Assembly: GCA_013306675.1 (NCBI GenBank)
Contig: JABLUY010000194.1
Span: 1-64,000, forward strand
Source: Thraustochytrium sp. TN22
Lineage: Eukaryota; Sar; Bigyra; Thraustochytrida; Thraustochytriidae
DNA length: 64,000 nucleotides
Direction of reading: 5' to 3'
This document shows positions 50,410-59,798 of this stretch, piece by piece (positions within the stretch are counted from its first letter, which is position 1; every line of letters starts with the position of its first letter). Under the pieces are notes generated by a model that searched no databases, was not told where the DNA came from, and saw only the letters and a program-made list of their open reading frames with translations. Both the position numbers and the translations under genes were made by a program.

Positions 50410-51588
50410 CTACTGCACCTTGTACCTCTTGCGCGAGGTGGCCTTTTTGGCTGTGCCGTCGGCGTAGTTGAGTTTCAGGTACACCTGTACGACCAGGAGC
50501 TCGCCGCCGTCCATGCTGCGATCCTCGTTAAGCAGGACGGTCACCATGCCCTTGGACTTGGCGCCAGGCTTGTCCTTGTTGGCATAGAACTCGTGAACCT
50601 TGGCGCGGCCCTCGTCGTCCATCCTGTTGTTGTTGGCATCCTGCAAGATCTTCTGGATCCCGTCCGGAATGTCCGCCGCAGGAGCAGTCGCAGGTGCGCT
50701 GGGAGCAGCAGCGGCGGCGGTGGCGGCCGCGGCCGCGGCCGCCGCGGCTGCACCTCCTGAGGATGCTTGCGCCGAGGAAGGCATGTGGGAGCGCGCGGGC
50801 GGCGACCCCTCGCCGCCCTGACCGTCCTCCTCAGCCGCGGCAGCCGCAGCTGCGGCGGCAGCGGCGGCAGCGGCCACGGCTGTGGCACCGCCGCCGCCAC
50901 CCGTGTTCTGCACGGCGGCCATATTGGACAGCACCGCCTCCTGGCTAACAGCCGGCTTGAAGTGGCGGTTGCGGTCCTCAATCTCAATGTCCTGCGGAAG
51001 CAGATGCGCGGACAGAAAGGGCCACTCGAGCGGGACGAACTCAGCCGACATGCACGGCTTGGCCTCGACGTCGCCGGGCGGCGGCCAGGTCTTGTCGGCC
51101 TCCTCGATCTGGTCCACCATGGCGCGGATGGCCTGGTGCCAGAACATGCTGGCCTCGTCCATGGCCGGCTCGGTGGCGCCGATCACGGCCTGCGCCTTGG
51201 CTTGGCGCGCCACCTCCTCTGGCACAGTCTTGGGTTCTGCGCTGGTGCCGTCCGCCGCGCCGCCGTCGCCGCCGGCTGCCGCGCTGGCATCGAGCACATC
51301 CTGCTCTGCGGGCAGGCGCTTGCGGACGAGCGCGAGAATGACGCGCACCCATTCGTCCGAGTCCGCGGCCGCCACCTCGAGCACGCCCTTGACGCGGTCC
51401 CACAGGCTCGCGAGCTGCGACACGGACAGCGAGAGCAGCGAGAGCAACACGCGCAGCTTGATGCCTAGCTCCAGCGTCGCGAACTCCTTGGCAATAAAGT
51501 CAAGCCGCTCGCTCGTCAGCAGCTGCGCAAACTCCGGCGCTGACCACTCGCTGCGTAGCTTGTTCTCCACCAGCACGCTCTCCTCCAT
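50410..51588 (-). CDS. NELFA: NELF-A-like transcription elongation factor
   Basis: 392 residues from the ATG at 51588. The N-terminus matches the NELF-A N-terminal (hepatitis delta antigen-like) region: NKLRSEWSAPEFAQLLTSER, KLRVLLSLLSL, then DSDEWV. The C-terminus matches the end of metazoan NELF-A: the query has MVTVLLNEDRS and VYLKLNYADG, then SRKRYKVQ, where human has VIQIKLSEH and VFEMNYATG, then FKKYKPM. Ala and Gly runs join the two. In animals NELF-A binds RNA polymerase II and holds it paused with DSIF. Agreement at both ends makes the assignment better than either alone. The gene ends 120 bp from the convergent VPS9-like gene. Metazoan-like pausing in this organism is inference. Confidence 0.8.
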   Translation of the reverse strand: MEESVLVENKLRSEWSAPEFAQLLTSERLDFIAKEFATLELGIKLRVLLSLLSLSVSQLASLWDRVKGVLEVAAADSDEWVRVILALVRKRLPAEQDVLDASAAAGGDGGAADGTSAEPKTVPEEVARQAKAQAVIGATEPAMDEASMFWHQAIRAMVDQIEEADKTWPPPGDVEAKPCMSAEFVPLEWPFLSAHLLPQDIEIEDRNRHFKPAVSQEAVLSNMAAVQNTGGGGGATAVAAAAAAAAAAAAAAEEDGQGGEGSPPARSHMPSSAQASSGGAAAAAAAAAATAAAAAPSAPATAPAADIPDGIQKILQDANNNRMDDEGRAKVHEFYANKDKPGAKSKGMVTVLLNEDRSMDGGELLVVQVYLKLNYADGTAKKATSRKRYKVQ

Positions 51589-52263
51589 GGTGGCTGATTG
51601 GCTTGCCGCTGCCGCCGCGGCCGCCGCTGTTCAGGCTTTACTCTCCGAGTCCTCTTGACGGGGATCGTCCTGGCCTAGGCCGCACTGCGCCGCGCCGCAC
51701 TGCGCCGCCGCGCCGCGCCGCCGCCTGCCTGCCTGCCTGCAGTGCCGCGCGCCGCGCCGCGCGACTTGCGGCTTTGGCGCCGCGCGGCTGCGCCGCTTTG
51801 CGGCTTTGGCTTTGACGAGACCAACGACGACGACGACTTGACAGTGAAGCCCGGCGGATCGAGGTAGCTTTAGGCCCTAGAGGAGGCGGGCGGCGGCGGC
51901 GGGCGGCACCGGCGGGCGATCAGAAGAACACACGCGTATTGCTTGACGCATACATGAGATCAAGAGCAGAGGAAAAAGTATCGATCGTCTTGACAAGCTA
52001 CGAGACCAGCTGGCTGCAGAGAACGAGCTAGCGAGCTAGCTGGGCAGCCAACCAGCCAACTAGGCAGCTAAGGCGGCCTGTCCGTCAGCCGGCAAGCTGG
52101 TGAGGAGCCCTTGCGACTCGCTTTGTGTGAGAGCGAATCGAGATCGGCGTCCGGACGAGCAAACTCCAGCTAGCGACCCGGGCTAGCTCCAGCGTAGCGC
52201 GCACTGCGCTACGAGGCGAACGCAGAGCACACAGGAAAGAGAGAGAGGAGCCCGCACGCTCGC
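51589..52263. other. Intergenic, no gene seen
   Basis: Holds the NELF-A leader (GCC/GC-rich) and the mL41 3' end. CTAGCGAGCTAGC-type words near 52026-52040 repeat the palindromic motif seen in other gaps. Confidence 0.5.
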
Positions 52264-52554
52264 TCATCGGTCCTCCTCGAGCGGCGGCACCGGCATCTTG
52301 GGCGGCGCCGTGGTCACGGCCGGGGTCGCCTGGGAAACGTAGGGCGTGAGCTCGAAACCCGTGAGGTCCGGCACCAGGATGAACTTGAACTTGGTGTAGT
52401 CCTTGACGAAGCCGCCCTTGGACGTGATGTGGCCGCCCTTCCAGCCGCCCTTGCCCTTGTAGTAGAACCGGTTGCCGCGCTTGGGGCTGAGCGGGCCCGT
52501 CAGCTTCTTGGCGCCGCGCTCCACCGTCGTCCGCAGCGCCGCGCCCACCGTCAT
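52264..52554 (-). CDS. MRPL41: Mitochondrial large-subunit ribosomal protein mL41
   Basis: 96 residues from the ATG at 52554. The upstream open frame is an Arg/Ala simple-repeat translation. The core carries LSPKRGNRFYYKGKGG and FILVPDLTGFELTPYVSQ, matching the VPDLTGFKLKPYVS block of MRPL41. The protein is a structural component of the mitoribosome large subunit. It is shorter than the human protein (137 residues) because it lacks the C-terminal extension, as seen in fungal forms. The N-terminal ATTVERGAKKL-like basic stretch may serve as a presequence. Confidence 0.85.
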   Translation of the reverse strand: MTVGAALRTTVERGAKKLTGPLSPKRGNRFYYKGKGGWKGGHITSKGGFVKDYTKFKFILVPDLTGFELTPYVSQATPAVTTAPPKMPVPPLEEDR

Positions 52555-52983
52555 GGTGCCTGCCGCCGCTGCTCCCGCCACCGCCGCCGCCGCCGCTGCC
52601 GCCGCTGCTGCCGCCTGCCGCCACGCGTCTGCCCGGCCGCGAGCGCCGCGCCGTCCGCGAGCGCAACTCTGATTGGCGCGACCGCACAGCGCGCCACCCC
52701 GCCGACCCTGACCAAACCCTTTGTGGCCTATTCTGTGTGAAAGTGGACTCCGCGTCCGACGTCCGCCGCGAGTCGACATCACATCCGATGACGCGTTAAA
52801 CTTTGCAATGATTATGGCTCACGAGGTTGAGAAGAGCTTATGTCTGGACTGCAGTTTTTAGTAAATTGCACTGTGTCCACTTGACGCACGATGCAGTGCA
52901 GCAGATTGTTGCTTGCTTGCATGCATGTACGCATGCAAGTAGCTGACTCACTGGCTGGTCCACGAGCATTGTTTCCGGTGCTC
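52555..52983. other. Intergenic, no gene seen
   Basis: GC-rich near the mL41 start, then a locally AT-richer stretch with TGCATGCATG words at 52918-52937. No protein-like frame before the degraded coding stretch that follows. Confidence 0.45.
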
Positions 52984-53492
52984 GCCGGCGAACCCGACAA
53001 ACCTCACAACGTGATGGCCCCCACCGGCTTCATGGTGGTCACCATGGCGGAGGACCCGATCAAGTCTGTTCGCCACGAGCTCTTCGAGGAAGAGATCAGC
53101 GGCGAGCTGCGAGGCTCGCGGTGCGAGAGGGGTACGCCCTCATGGCGAAGGAGGAGGGGGACACGGGGCGCTTCAGCGTGAAGTCGGTGTGCGACCAGTA
53201 CGCGCCGCTCAACCTAGCGGTGGGCCGCTCTGTACAAGGCCCAGCCCCAGGCCGCCGAGGCGGACCCGCATTTCGGAGCGACTGCTACGGCGCTCGCTGC
53301 CACGCTCACCCGCTGCCTGGAGCACCGTGCCGAGCAGGCCCTGGCCGAGAACGTCGGTGGCGAAGCCCCTGACCTGGCCATGATGTCGTTTCCGCTCGTG
53401 CTCGCTCAGCGAGATCTCGCTCCGCGGCGGGCTGCGCCCTCGACGTGTTCGCGGGCGACAGCGAGACGCCGCCGTCGGTGACCGAGCTCTAA
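52984..53492 (+). pseudogene. Decayed protein-coding fragment of unknown family
   Basis: Protein-like segments succeed one another in different forward frames. Frame 1 has APTGFMVVTMAEDPIKSVRH and on to about 53119. The third forward frame (as at 53121) has YALMAKEEGDTGRFSVKSVC at about 53130-53230. Frame 1 again has YKAQPQAAEADPHFGATATA from 53233. A final frame ends ALDVFAGDSETPPSVTEL at a TAA at 53490. Codon content is ordinary for this genome, and no GT-AG pair joins the pieces cleanly. A single intact gene with introns is therefore less likely than an inactivated copy with at least three frame changes. The family is not recognised. Confidence 0.55.
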
Positions 53493-54263
53493 AGAAAAGC
53501 GCAGCGCCACGATCGCGGCCGCGGCGAAGTGCCGCGCCGCCTCTGCAATCGCCAAGTGCGGGAAAGGCGCCGCGCGCAGCCGCAGCATGGGCTCATCTTC
53601 TCCCGTCGCATCGGCGCTGCCAGGCCGAAACCGAGCCACCAAGCCAGGGCGAAAGGACACGGTCGCGCTCAGCGTGTGAAGCCGCCGGTAGCCAGGTGTG
53701 AGCAGAGCGCATCCACGATCTGCTGCGGCCTCGAGCTGGCCACGTTACTCGTCAGATGCTCGACGAGGCTCAGCGCATGCAGTAGCGGAAGCACCGCCAC
53801 TCTGCCCGAGTCCCAGTTGCTTTCATGTCCACCACAACGCGTAGCGGATTGTCTGGGAACAGCAGTACGATCGGACCACTCGGCCTGACCGCGGTCGCAT
53901 AGTCTGGTGCGGACGGGTGGTACTACGATGGACTGCTTCACACCATCTCCGAAGACGCGATGCCTTGGCGCTCTGACGGCAGAGACGCGCCAGTCAATTT
54001 TTAATCATTCGTCGCTTTGACGGTGTCCGCCGCCGGCTCCACGGTCCCTGCCATGGGCGTGATGGCAAGGTGGCCGGGCACGGGTGATGACAGCGGATGA
54101 CACTGCAACAGTGCGTGCGCACACACTGCACAAGAAGGCCACAGTGATGAGGAGTACTTTTTGGGCCAAGCTAGTAGCCTACCTTAGTAGCTAGAGAGCT
54201 GTCGAGAGGCAAGTGCCACCTCACCGCGGCGGGCAGAGCCCGATCGCGCGAGCGGCGGCGGCA

Positions 54264-54297
<34 letters not shown>

Positions 54298-54340
54298 GGC
54301 GGCGGCACGGGCGGCGGCGCTGGGGCACGTGCGTGGCAGC
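53493..54340. other. Intergenic, possibly more relict coding sequence
   Basis: About 53515-53680 still reads with a coding-like composition (KCGKGAARSRSMGSSSPVAS) and may belong to the same decayed locus. The remainder is leader of the ARL5 gene, with a (GGC)n run at about 54250-54310. Confidence 0.4.
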
Positions 54341-54883
54341 ATGGGCAACGTGTGGTCGCTGTGGAAGAGCCTGTTCCAGGGCGAGCAGGAGGTGAAGGTG
54401 ATCATCGTTGGGCTCAACAACGCGGGCAAGACGACGACGCTGTACCAGCTACACCTGGGGCAGGTGGTGAGCACGCAGCCGACGATCGGGTCCAATGTGG
54501 AGGAGGTGCGCCGGGGCAAGGTGCGCTTTCAGTGCTGGGACCTGGGCGGCCAGGAGTCGCTGCGCAAGTCGTGGGAGATGTACTTCATGAACACGCAAGC
54601 TGTCCTGCTCGTGGTGGACAGCACGGAGCGCGAGCGCATCGGCGTGGTCAAGAAGGAGCTGCAGCTCTTGTTGAAGCACGAGGACCTTCAGAGCGCCGTC
54701 ATTTTGGTCCTGGCCAACAAGCAGGACGTCAAGGACTCCATGACGGCGGCAGAGATCACCGAGGCGCTCGAGCTACACAGTATCAAGGGCCGCTCCTGGC
54801 ACATTGAGGGCTGCTGTGCGCTGACCGGCCAGGGCCTGAACGAGGGCATGGATTGGGTTGCGCAGACGCTGACCTCGTCCTAA
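54341..54883 (+). CDS. ARL5: ARL5-type Arf-like small GTPase
   Basis: 180 residues from the ATG at 54341. The N-terminus MGNVWSLWK has Gly2 for myristoylation. The G1 loop is GLNNAGKTT, G3 is WDLGGQE, G4 is ANKQD and G5 is CCALTG. TIGSNVEEV in switch 1 and SIKGRSWHIEGCCALTG near the end are hallmarks of ARL5 rather than Arf1 or ARL1. ARL5 acts at the trans-Golgi, recruiting the GARP tether for endosome-to-Golgi return. Two mild changes from the animal proteins are visible: GLDNAG is GLNNAG, and DIGGQ is DLGGQ. Full length, single exon. Confidence 0.93.
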   Translation: MGNVWSLWKSLFQGEQEVKVIIVGLNNAGKTTTLYQLHLGQVVSTQPTIGSNVEEVRRGKVRFQCWDLGGQESLRKSWEMYFMNTQAVLLVVDSTERERIGVVKKELQLLLKHEDLQSAVILVLANKQDVKDSMTAAEITEALELHSIKGRSWHIEGCCALTGQGLNEGMDWVAQTLTSS

Positions 54884-55695
54884 ACGTTTCGGCTTGCAGA
54901 CGCTCTGCTCCGGTCTCCTAGTGATGCACCAGGTCAGTCAGGCGGGGGGTTGTTGAACGAAGCGTGCGTGCGTGGTCGCTCGCGTGTTGCGCGCGTGTGA
55001 GATGAAGTGAGTGTAAGTGAGGGTCGTCTGTAAAGAGCGCACGGATCTGTCGTTGGGGAGGAAAGGAGAGGTGGAGAGAGATACATACAGAGGGAGGGAC
55101 GAAATGAGATGAGTTGCGATGAGACGAGAGGCGAGACGAGAGCGCCTCTGCGCGTGTGCGTGCTCACGCGACGAGCCTACGGCCCTTGGAGAGGCCGTGA
55201 GCGCGTGCGTGTGTGCGCGGAGAGAAGCTCTGCACGTGGACGAACCGGCGGCGGGCAAGAGACGTGTCCTTTTGCGGCCGACGCATTTCTCTGATGAGCG
55301 ACTCGCCTTGTTCTTTACAGAACTCGCCTTGTTCTTTTCTGATCTCTTCTGTGAGCACCGCCTCACCTCCTTTTTCTCTGTGGATGGAGCGCGAGGACCA
55401 CCACTTTGTGTACCACACACCCCCACCCCCACCCTACCCCACCCCATTGTCAACGGCTGATAAGTATACGTGTGCAGGCATGGCTGTTGACAATTGTTTT
55501 CTTTCTTTCTTTTTTTCTTTTTGCAAGCAGCGAGCCCGTGTTGTCAAGCCCGCCGCGGCCGCCGCGGCCGCCGCGTCGGTCGAGGATGGTCTCAGACGTT
55601 GTCATCCATTCTCCATGCGTGTTTGTGTCATTTTCCAGGTTCAGTGAGTCTTCAGTTTCGTATTAAATCCCTCACATCAACTCCACGTTGCCTTC
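54884..55695. other. Convergent intergenic region, no gene seen
   Basis: Lies between the 3' ends of ARL5 and UNC-45. Contains a GA-rich stretch at about 55070-55140, a 15-bp direct repeat CTCGCCTTGTTCTTT (near 55303 and 55323), and pyrimidine runs around 55500-55525. No conserved frame. Confidence 0.5.
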
Positions 55696-58485
55696 CTACT
55701 CCTCCTTTGGTGCCGGAGGCGCCGCAGAAGCTGGCGATGGCGTAGCGCCGGCAGGGTGGTCACGCTTGTACTCGAGAAGCACGCGGAGAAGCTCCTTGGC
55801 CGGGCCGGCGGCCGGGGCGTCGGGTGCGAGCTTGAGGAGCGCCGTGCAGGCAAGATCGGCCTTGGAGTCGAGCATCAGCGGCGGGCCCTTGGCGTCGGGC
55901 CAAGTCTCGGTGAGGTTGAGGAGGCAGACAGCGATGCGGTGCATAATGTCGAGGTTGCCGCTGGCGAGCAGCTGGACGAGCTTCTCCATGGCGCTCTCGT
56001 CCTGGTCAGCGAGCGTCTTGGCGATGTCCTCGTCGACCGAAAGGTTGGCAAGGGCGCCGGTGGCGGCGCAGGCGGTGGGCGGGTCCTCGTCGTAGGCCTG
56101 GCAAAAGAGGAGCCAGAGGCGCATCTTCTCCTTGCGCTTGAACCAGTCGACGACGTCGTCGAGCGGGATGAGGTTGTTAAGGGCCTCGGTGGCGGCGCGG
56201 CGCACCATGAGGTTGTCGGAGTACTGGGCGTACTCAAAGGCCTGGATGGCGTTGGACTTGGCCATCTTTTGCTTGGCTTCCCAGCTGACGGTGGCGATGT
56301 TGGTGAGGGCCATGCAGCACTCAAAGACGACGAGGTCGGAGTCTGAGTTCCGCACCTGGCGCACGAGCGGGCCGATGGTGTCCATGAGCTGCTCGTCCTT
56401 GAGCATGTGCGGGTTGGTGGTGACGAAGATCTTGCCGAGGGCGTGGGCGGCGAAGCGGCGCGTCTTGTCGGCGGAGGAGTCGGTGAGCTTGAAGAGCGCG
56501 CGCAGGGCGCCCTGGGTGATCATGGCGCTGCGCACCTGCTGGAGCGAGGCGACGTTGCAGAGGGCTCGCGCGACGGCCTCGAGGACGCGGTCAGAGCCGG
56601 AGCCCTTGAGCGCGAGGGAGCGGAGCGCGGAGATGCCGTTGAGCTTGACGAAGGCGTCGATGCGGAAGTTGACCTGCTCGACCGGATCGCGCTGCGAGCT
56701 CTTGCGCGTCTGGCTCTTGGTGAGCTTCTCGAACTGCTCCCACTGCTCCTCGGTGACCTCCATCTCGCGGAGCTTCTCGCGGCGCTTGTCGTCCTCGGAC
56801 ATGGTGAGGTTCTCGAAGATGAAGGCGAGGCCATAGGCGAAGCTCTGCTTGGGCGCCTCGTCGGCGAGCGCGATGAGACGCTCGGTGACCTTGAGGCCGT
56901 CGCCGCGCGAGAGCAGCATCTTGACCTGGGAGTCGTTGATGACAAAGGACACGGCCTCGACGCCCTTGGCCTGCTCCTCGATGGAGCTCTTGGGCTGCAG
57001 CAGGCGCGCCACGGAGGAGAGCACAAAGACGCCGTCCTCGGACTCGGCGTTGAAGTCAATGGCGTTGAGCTTGGTGAGCGTGACGGCCGCGGCGGAGCGC
57101 ACCGGGCCGGTCTCGGCGGTGGCGAGCAGCTTCAAGATGTCGGTGATCTCGCCGGCCAGCAGGCCGCGGCCCGCCTCCGAGTTGGCCATGTGCGAGAAGA
57201 CGTCGGCGGCCAGCGCTTGCGCGCGCGAGGAGCCGGCGCGCGCGATGTGTGCGAGCGGCTGCAGCAGCGCCTCCTCCTGCACGAGCGCCAGACCGAGCTC
57301 CTTGTTGGCGTAGTAAATGGCGTCGAGCGCCGCGGCGCCCCGGATCTGCTCGTGCACGTCGTGCGAGAGCAGGAGCGGCTTGCAAAAGCCGACGGCGTGC
57401 GCCTTGATGGCCTTGTCGTCCTTGAGCGACGGCAGCACCTGGCCCAGCACCACGCTCACCTGCTGCAGCGGCTCGTCGCGGTTGTGGTCGCGCTCGATCA
57501 TGGACATGAGCGCGTCCAGACCGCCGTGCTCGAAGAAGGCGGCCGACTGCGCCTGGTCGTCCGCGCACAGGCGGACCGTGGCCTCCACGGCCACGCGCCG
57601 CAGCGTCTCGTCCTCCGAGCGCAGGCCGTCCACCACGAGGGGCAGCACGTCGGAGGCCTTGGCCCCGGCCTCGCCCCCGGCCTCGGCCGCGCGCTCACGC
57701 TCGCGCAGCGCGAAGCGCCACAGCATGTTGAGGCAGGACGCCGCGGCGCCCGCCGTGGCCGCAGTCTCGGCGTCCGCGGCGCCCGCCGAGCGCACGAGGT
57801 CCGCGGCCGCCCCCGCGTCTACGGCCGCGCGCGCCGCCTCCCAGCAGCTGTCCAGCTCCGCCATCTTGCTCAGCACCTTGAGCGCCGTGGCGTCCTTGTC
57901 GCGCAGCGCCCACAGCTGCTCGCACGCGCCGCGCCGCGCCATGGACGCCGCCAGCTGCTCGTCGTCCAGCAGCGACCCGAGCAGCTTGCGCAGCGACGCG
58001 GTGCGTTCGCCGTCGTCCTTGGTTTCGCTCGCCTTTTCCAGCACCTGCATCGCCTGCGTCGTCGTGGAGCCCTGCTCCTGCGCCAGCGCGCGCAGCTTCA
58101 CCATGAGCCCCTGTGCCGCCTTGTTGCCCGGGTCCACCTCCAGCAGGCGCCGCAGGTCCATCGCCGCCGCCTCCAGCTTCTTGACGCCCACATGGCCCTG
58201 CGCGCGCCGGTACAGCGCCTTGACGTTGCGCGGCTCCGCCTCCAGCGCCGCGCTGCAGTCCTCCACGCACGCCGCGAAGCGCTCCTGCTTGAGCGCGCAC
58301 GCCGCGCGGTTGCTCAGCAGCGCCACGCGCACCGCCGCCAGCTCCGCCGCCGCATCCTCCGCCGCGCCGGCCGCCGCGGCCTCCGCCTCCACCGCGGCCA
58401 GCGCCTCCCCGTACGCCGCGCTCGCCTCCTCGAACTTGCCCGCGGCGAACAGCTCGTTGCCGCGCGTCTTGAGCTCCGCCGCCAT
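55696..58485 (-). CDS. UNC45: UNC-45 family myosin chaperone (TPR plus UCS domain)
   Basis: 929 residues from the ATG at 58485, close to the usual 930-950 of animal UNC-45. An N-terminal TPR clamp (about 1-130: LKTRGNELFAAGKFEEASAA, ALLSNRAACALKQERF, NVKALYRRAQGHV) would bind the Hsp90/Hsp70 C-terminus. An armadillo-type solenoid follows, ending in a UCS part (LRALFKLTDS, FAAHALGKIFVTTNP, IGPLVRQVRNSDSDLV, EALNNLIPLDDVVDWF). UCS domains hold the myosin head and promote its folding. The gene is single exon and convergent with ARL5. The extra forward frame across this locus is its shadow. Confidence 0.92.
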   Translation of the reverse strand: MAAELKTRGNELFAAGKFEEASAAYGEALAAVEAEAAAAGAAEDAAAELAAVRVALLSNRAACALKQERFAACVEDCSAALEAEPRNVKALYRRAQGHVGVKKLEAAAMDLRRLLEVDPGNKAAQGLMVKLRALAQEQGSTTTQAMQVLEKASETKDDGERTASLRKLLGSLLDDEQLAASMARRGACEQLWALRDKDATALKVLSKMAELDSCWEAARAAVDAGAAADLVRSAGAADAETAATAGAAASCLNMLWRFALRERERAAEAGGEAGAKASDVLPLVVDGLRSEDETLRRVAVEATVRLCADDQAQSAAFFEHGGLDALMSMIERDHNRDEPLQQVSVVLGQVLPSLKDDKAIKAHAVGFCKPLLLSHDVHEQIRGAAALDAIYYANKELGLALVQEEALLQPLAHIARAGSSRAQALAADVFSHMANSEAGRGLLAGEITDILKLLATAETGPVRSAAAVTLTKLNAIDFNAESEDGVFVLSSVARLLQPKSSIEEQAKGVEAVSFVINDSQVKMLLSRGDGLKVTERLIALADEAPKQSFAYGLAFIFENLTMSEDDKRREKLREMEVTEEQWEQFEKLTKSQTRKSSQRDPVEQVNFRIDAFVKLNGISALRSLALKGSGSDRVLEAVARALCNVASLQQVRSAMITQGALRALFKLTDSSADKTRRFAAHALGKIFVTTNPHMLKDEQLMDTIGPLVRQVRNSDSDLVVFECCMALTNIATVSWEAKQKMAKSNAIQAFEYAQYSDNLMVRRAATEALNNLIPLDDVVDWFKRKEKMRLWLLFCQAYDEDPPTACAATGALANLSVDEDIAKTLADQDESAMEKLVQLLASGNLDIMHRIAVCLLNLTETWPDAKGPPLMLDSKADLACTALLKLAPDAPAAGPAKELLRVLLEYKRDHPAGATPSPASAAPPAPKEE

Positions 58486-59798
58486 CTTGCTCGCCGCGCC
58501 ACGCCTCGCCTCGCCACGCCTCGCCTCGCCACGCCACGCCACGCCTCGCCGCGCCGCGCCGCGCCGAGCACCTTTGGGCCTTGCTCGCACGCGCGCGAGC
58601 CGAGCCGCGAGCTTCAACCGTGCGAGGGAGCGTGCGCCGCGGGCGGGCGAGAGGGGGAGAGAGGGAGGGCGGGAGGCGCGCTTCCACGTTGGCCCTCGCG
58701 AGCCGTGCGAGCCGTGCTCGCTTGGCCGGGCCGTGCTCGTTTGGCCAACTTGGAGAGGCGCTGCACGTCCACAGCGAGCGGTCCACGACCGGGAGCGATC
58801 CACGACGACCAGGGCAGCAGGCAAGCAAGCGCGAGACGCTTCCACGCGGGCTGTCATTCATCTCGCGAGTTGCGAGCCAAGCCGGCGAGACAAGGCACAA
58901 CTAACTTACACGCAGTGCAAGCCGGCGAGCCAAGGCACAACTACACGCAGTGCAAGCAAGAGTGAGGGCCGGCCGGATGAAAAGGCGTATGTTGGGACGC
59001 CCGGGCCACAAGGGCGGATGTTGCTGTTGGTGTATCTGGAGAACATGGACGACTCGGAGGGCAAGCGTCGCTCGCTCGTCTTGGCCTGATGTGAGTGAGG
59101 CCTGACTGAGCGACTGTCAAACGAATGACAGCCACTCGCCATGGTCGCCACGGCGCAACTGCACTGGGACTGGAGCTGCGCGTCCGACACGATTCAAGCC
59201 GAGGCCTGATGTCACCTCAGAAACACATCGTCAGCCGCGAGCAAAATCAAATTTAAAAGCCAGGACGCAGCCAGAACGAGGGCGAAGACTGTGATGGGCC
59301 ATGGCTTTCAGCTGAGCCCAAGAGTGCCTACACGTCACTGGCAGCAACTTCTGTTGGGATGCCGTTACCGCTGTTGTTGTTGCGTCAAGATCAAAAGCTG
59401 TGCAGCCAGGTCGCAGCCAGAACGAGGGCGAAGACAGTGTGATGACATGTCAGCCGTTATGGCCCTGATTCGCGCTGTTCTTGTTGCGTCAGCCGCGAGC
59501 AAAAGCAAGAACAAAAGCAGTGCTGCCGGCCTGAGGTCGCAGCCAGAACGACTGATGGCTCTTCCAGCGATGACACGTCAGCCGTTACGGCCCTGATTCG
59601 TGCTGTTGTTGTTGCGTCAGCCGCCAGCAAAATGGGTCTCGGCAGACTCTGCTCCCAGCCGGGACTTGGACTTGGTGCGAGAGACGGTCAGCTCTCCGAG
59701 CCCGTTGCACGCGCTCGCTTGCGAAAGCAGAGCATGGCCGAGCAGAACCGCAAGCCAAGGCGAAGAGCGCGAGCGGGCGAGCGGGCGAGCGAGCGGGC
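58486..59798. other. Divergent intergenic region between UNC-45 and the methyltransferase gene
   Basis: The side next to UNC-45 is GC-rich simple repeat (CCACGCCTCGCC-type). A direct repeat pair, AAGGCACAACTA then ACACGCAGTGCAAG, lies at about 58892-58920 and 58929-58957. An imperfect array follows at 59229-59635. No protein-like frame. Confidence 0.6.
59229..59635. repeat. Imperfect three-unit array (about 100-150 bp each) with bZIP-like sites
   Basis: Unit boundaries marked by GCGTCA-AGCAAAA-like words fall near 59229, 59382, 59486 and 59614. Shared blocks are GCAGCCAGAACGAGGGCGAAG, CAGCCGTTA-GGCCCTGATTCG and CTGTTNTTGTTGCGTCA. TTGCGTCA (a CRE/C-EBP-type composite) recurs three times. TGACATGTCA (59443) and TGACACGTCA (59571) are near-palindromic. 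The array ends about 165 bp upstream of the methyltransferase start, so a promoter role is plausible but inferred. Confidence 0.65.

Noticed and set aside
53669-53941. A 90-codon reverse frame with some coding-like stretches
   Set aside because: No recognisable family and overlaps the margin of the decayed locus. I could not separate it from chance.
56407-58965. An 852-codon forward frame over UNC-45
   Set aside because: It mirrors the UNC-45 coding strand. The reverse frame has TPR and UCS blocks and a family-typical length.
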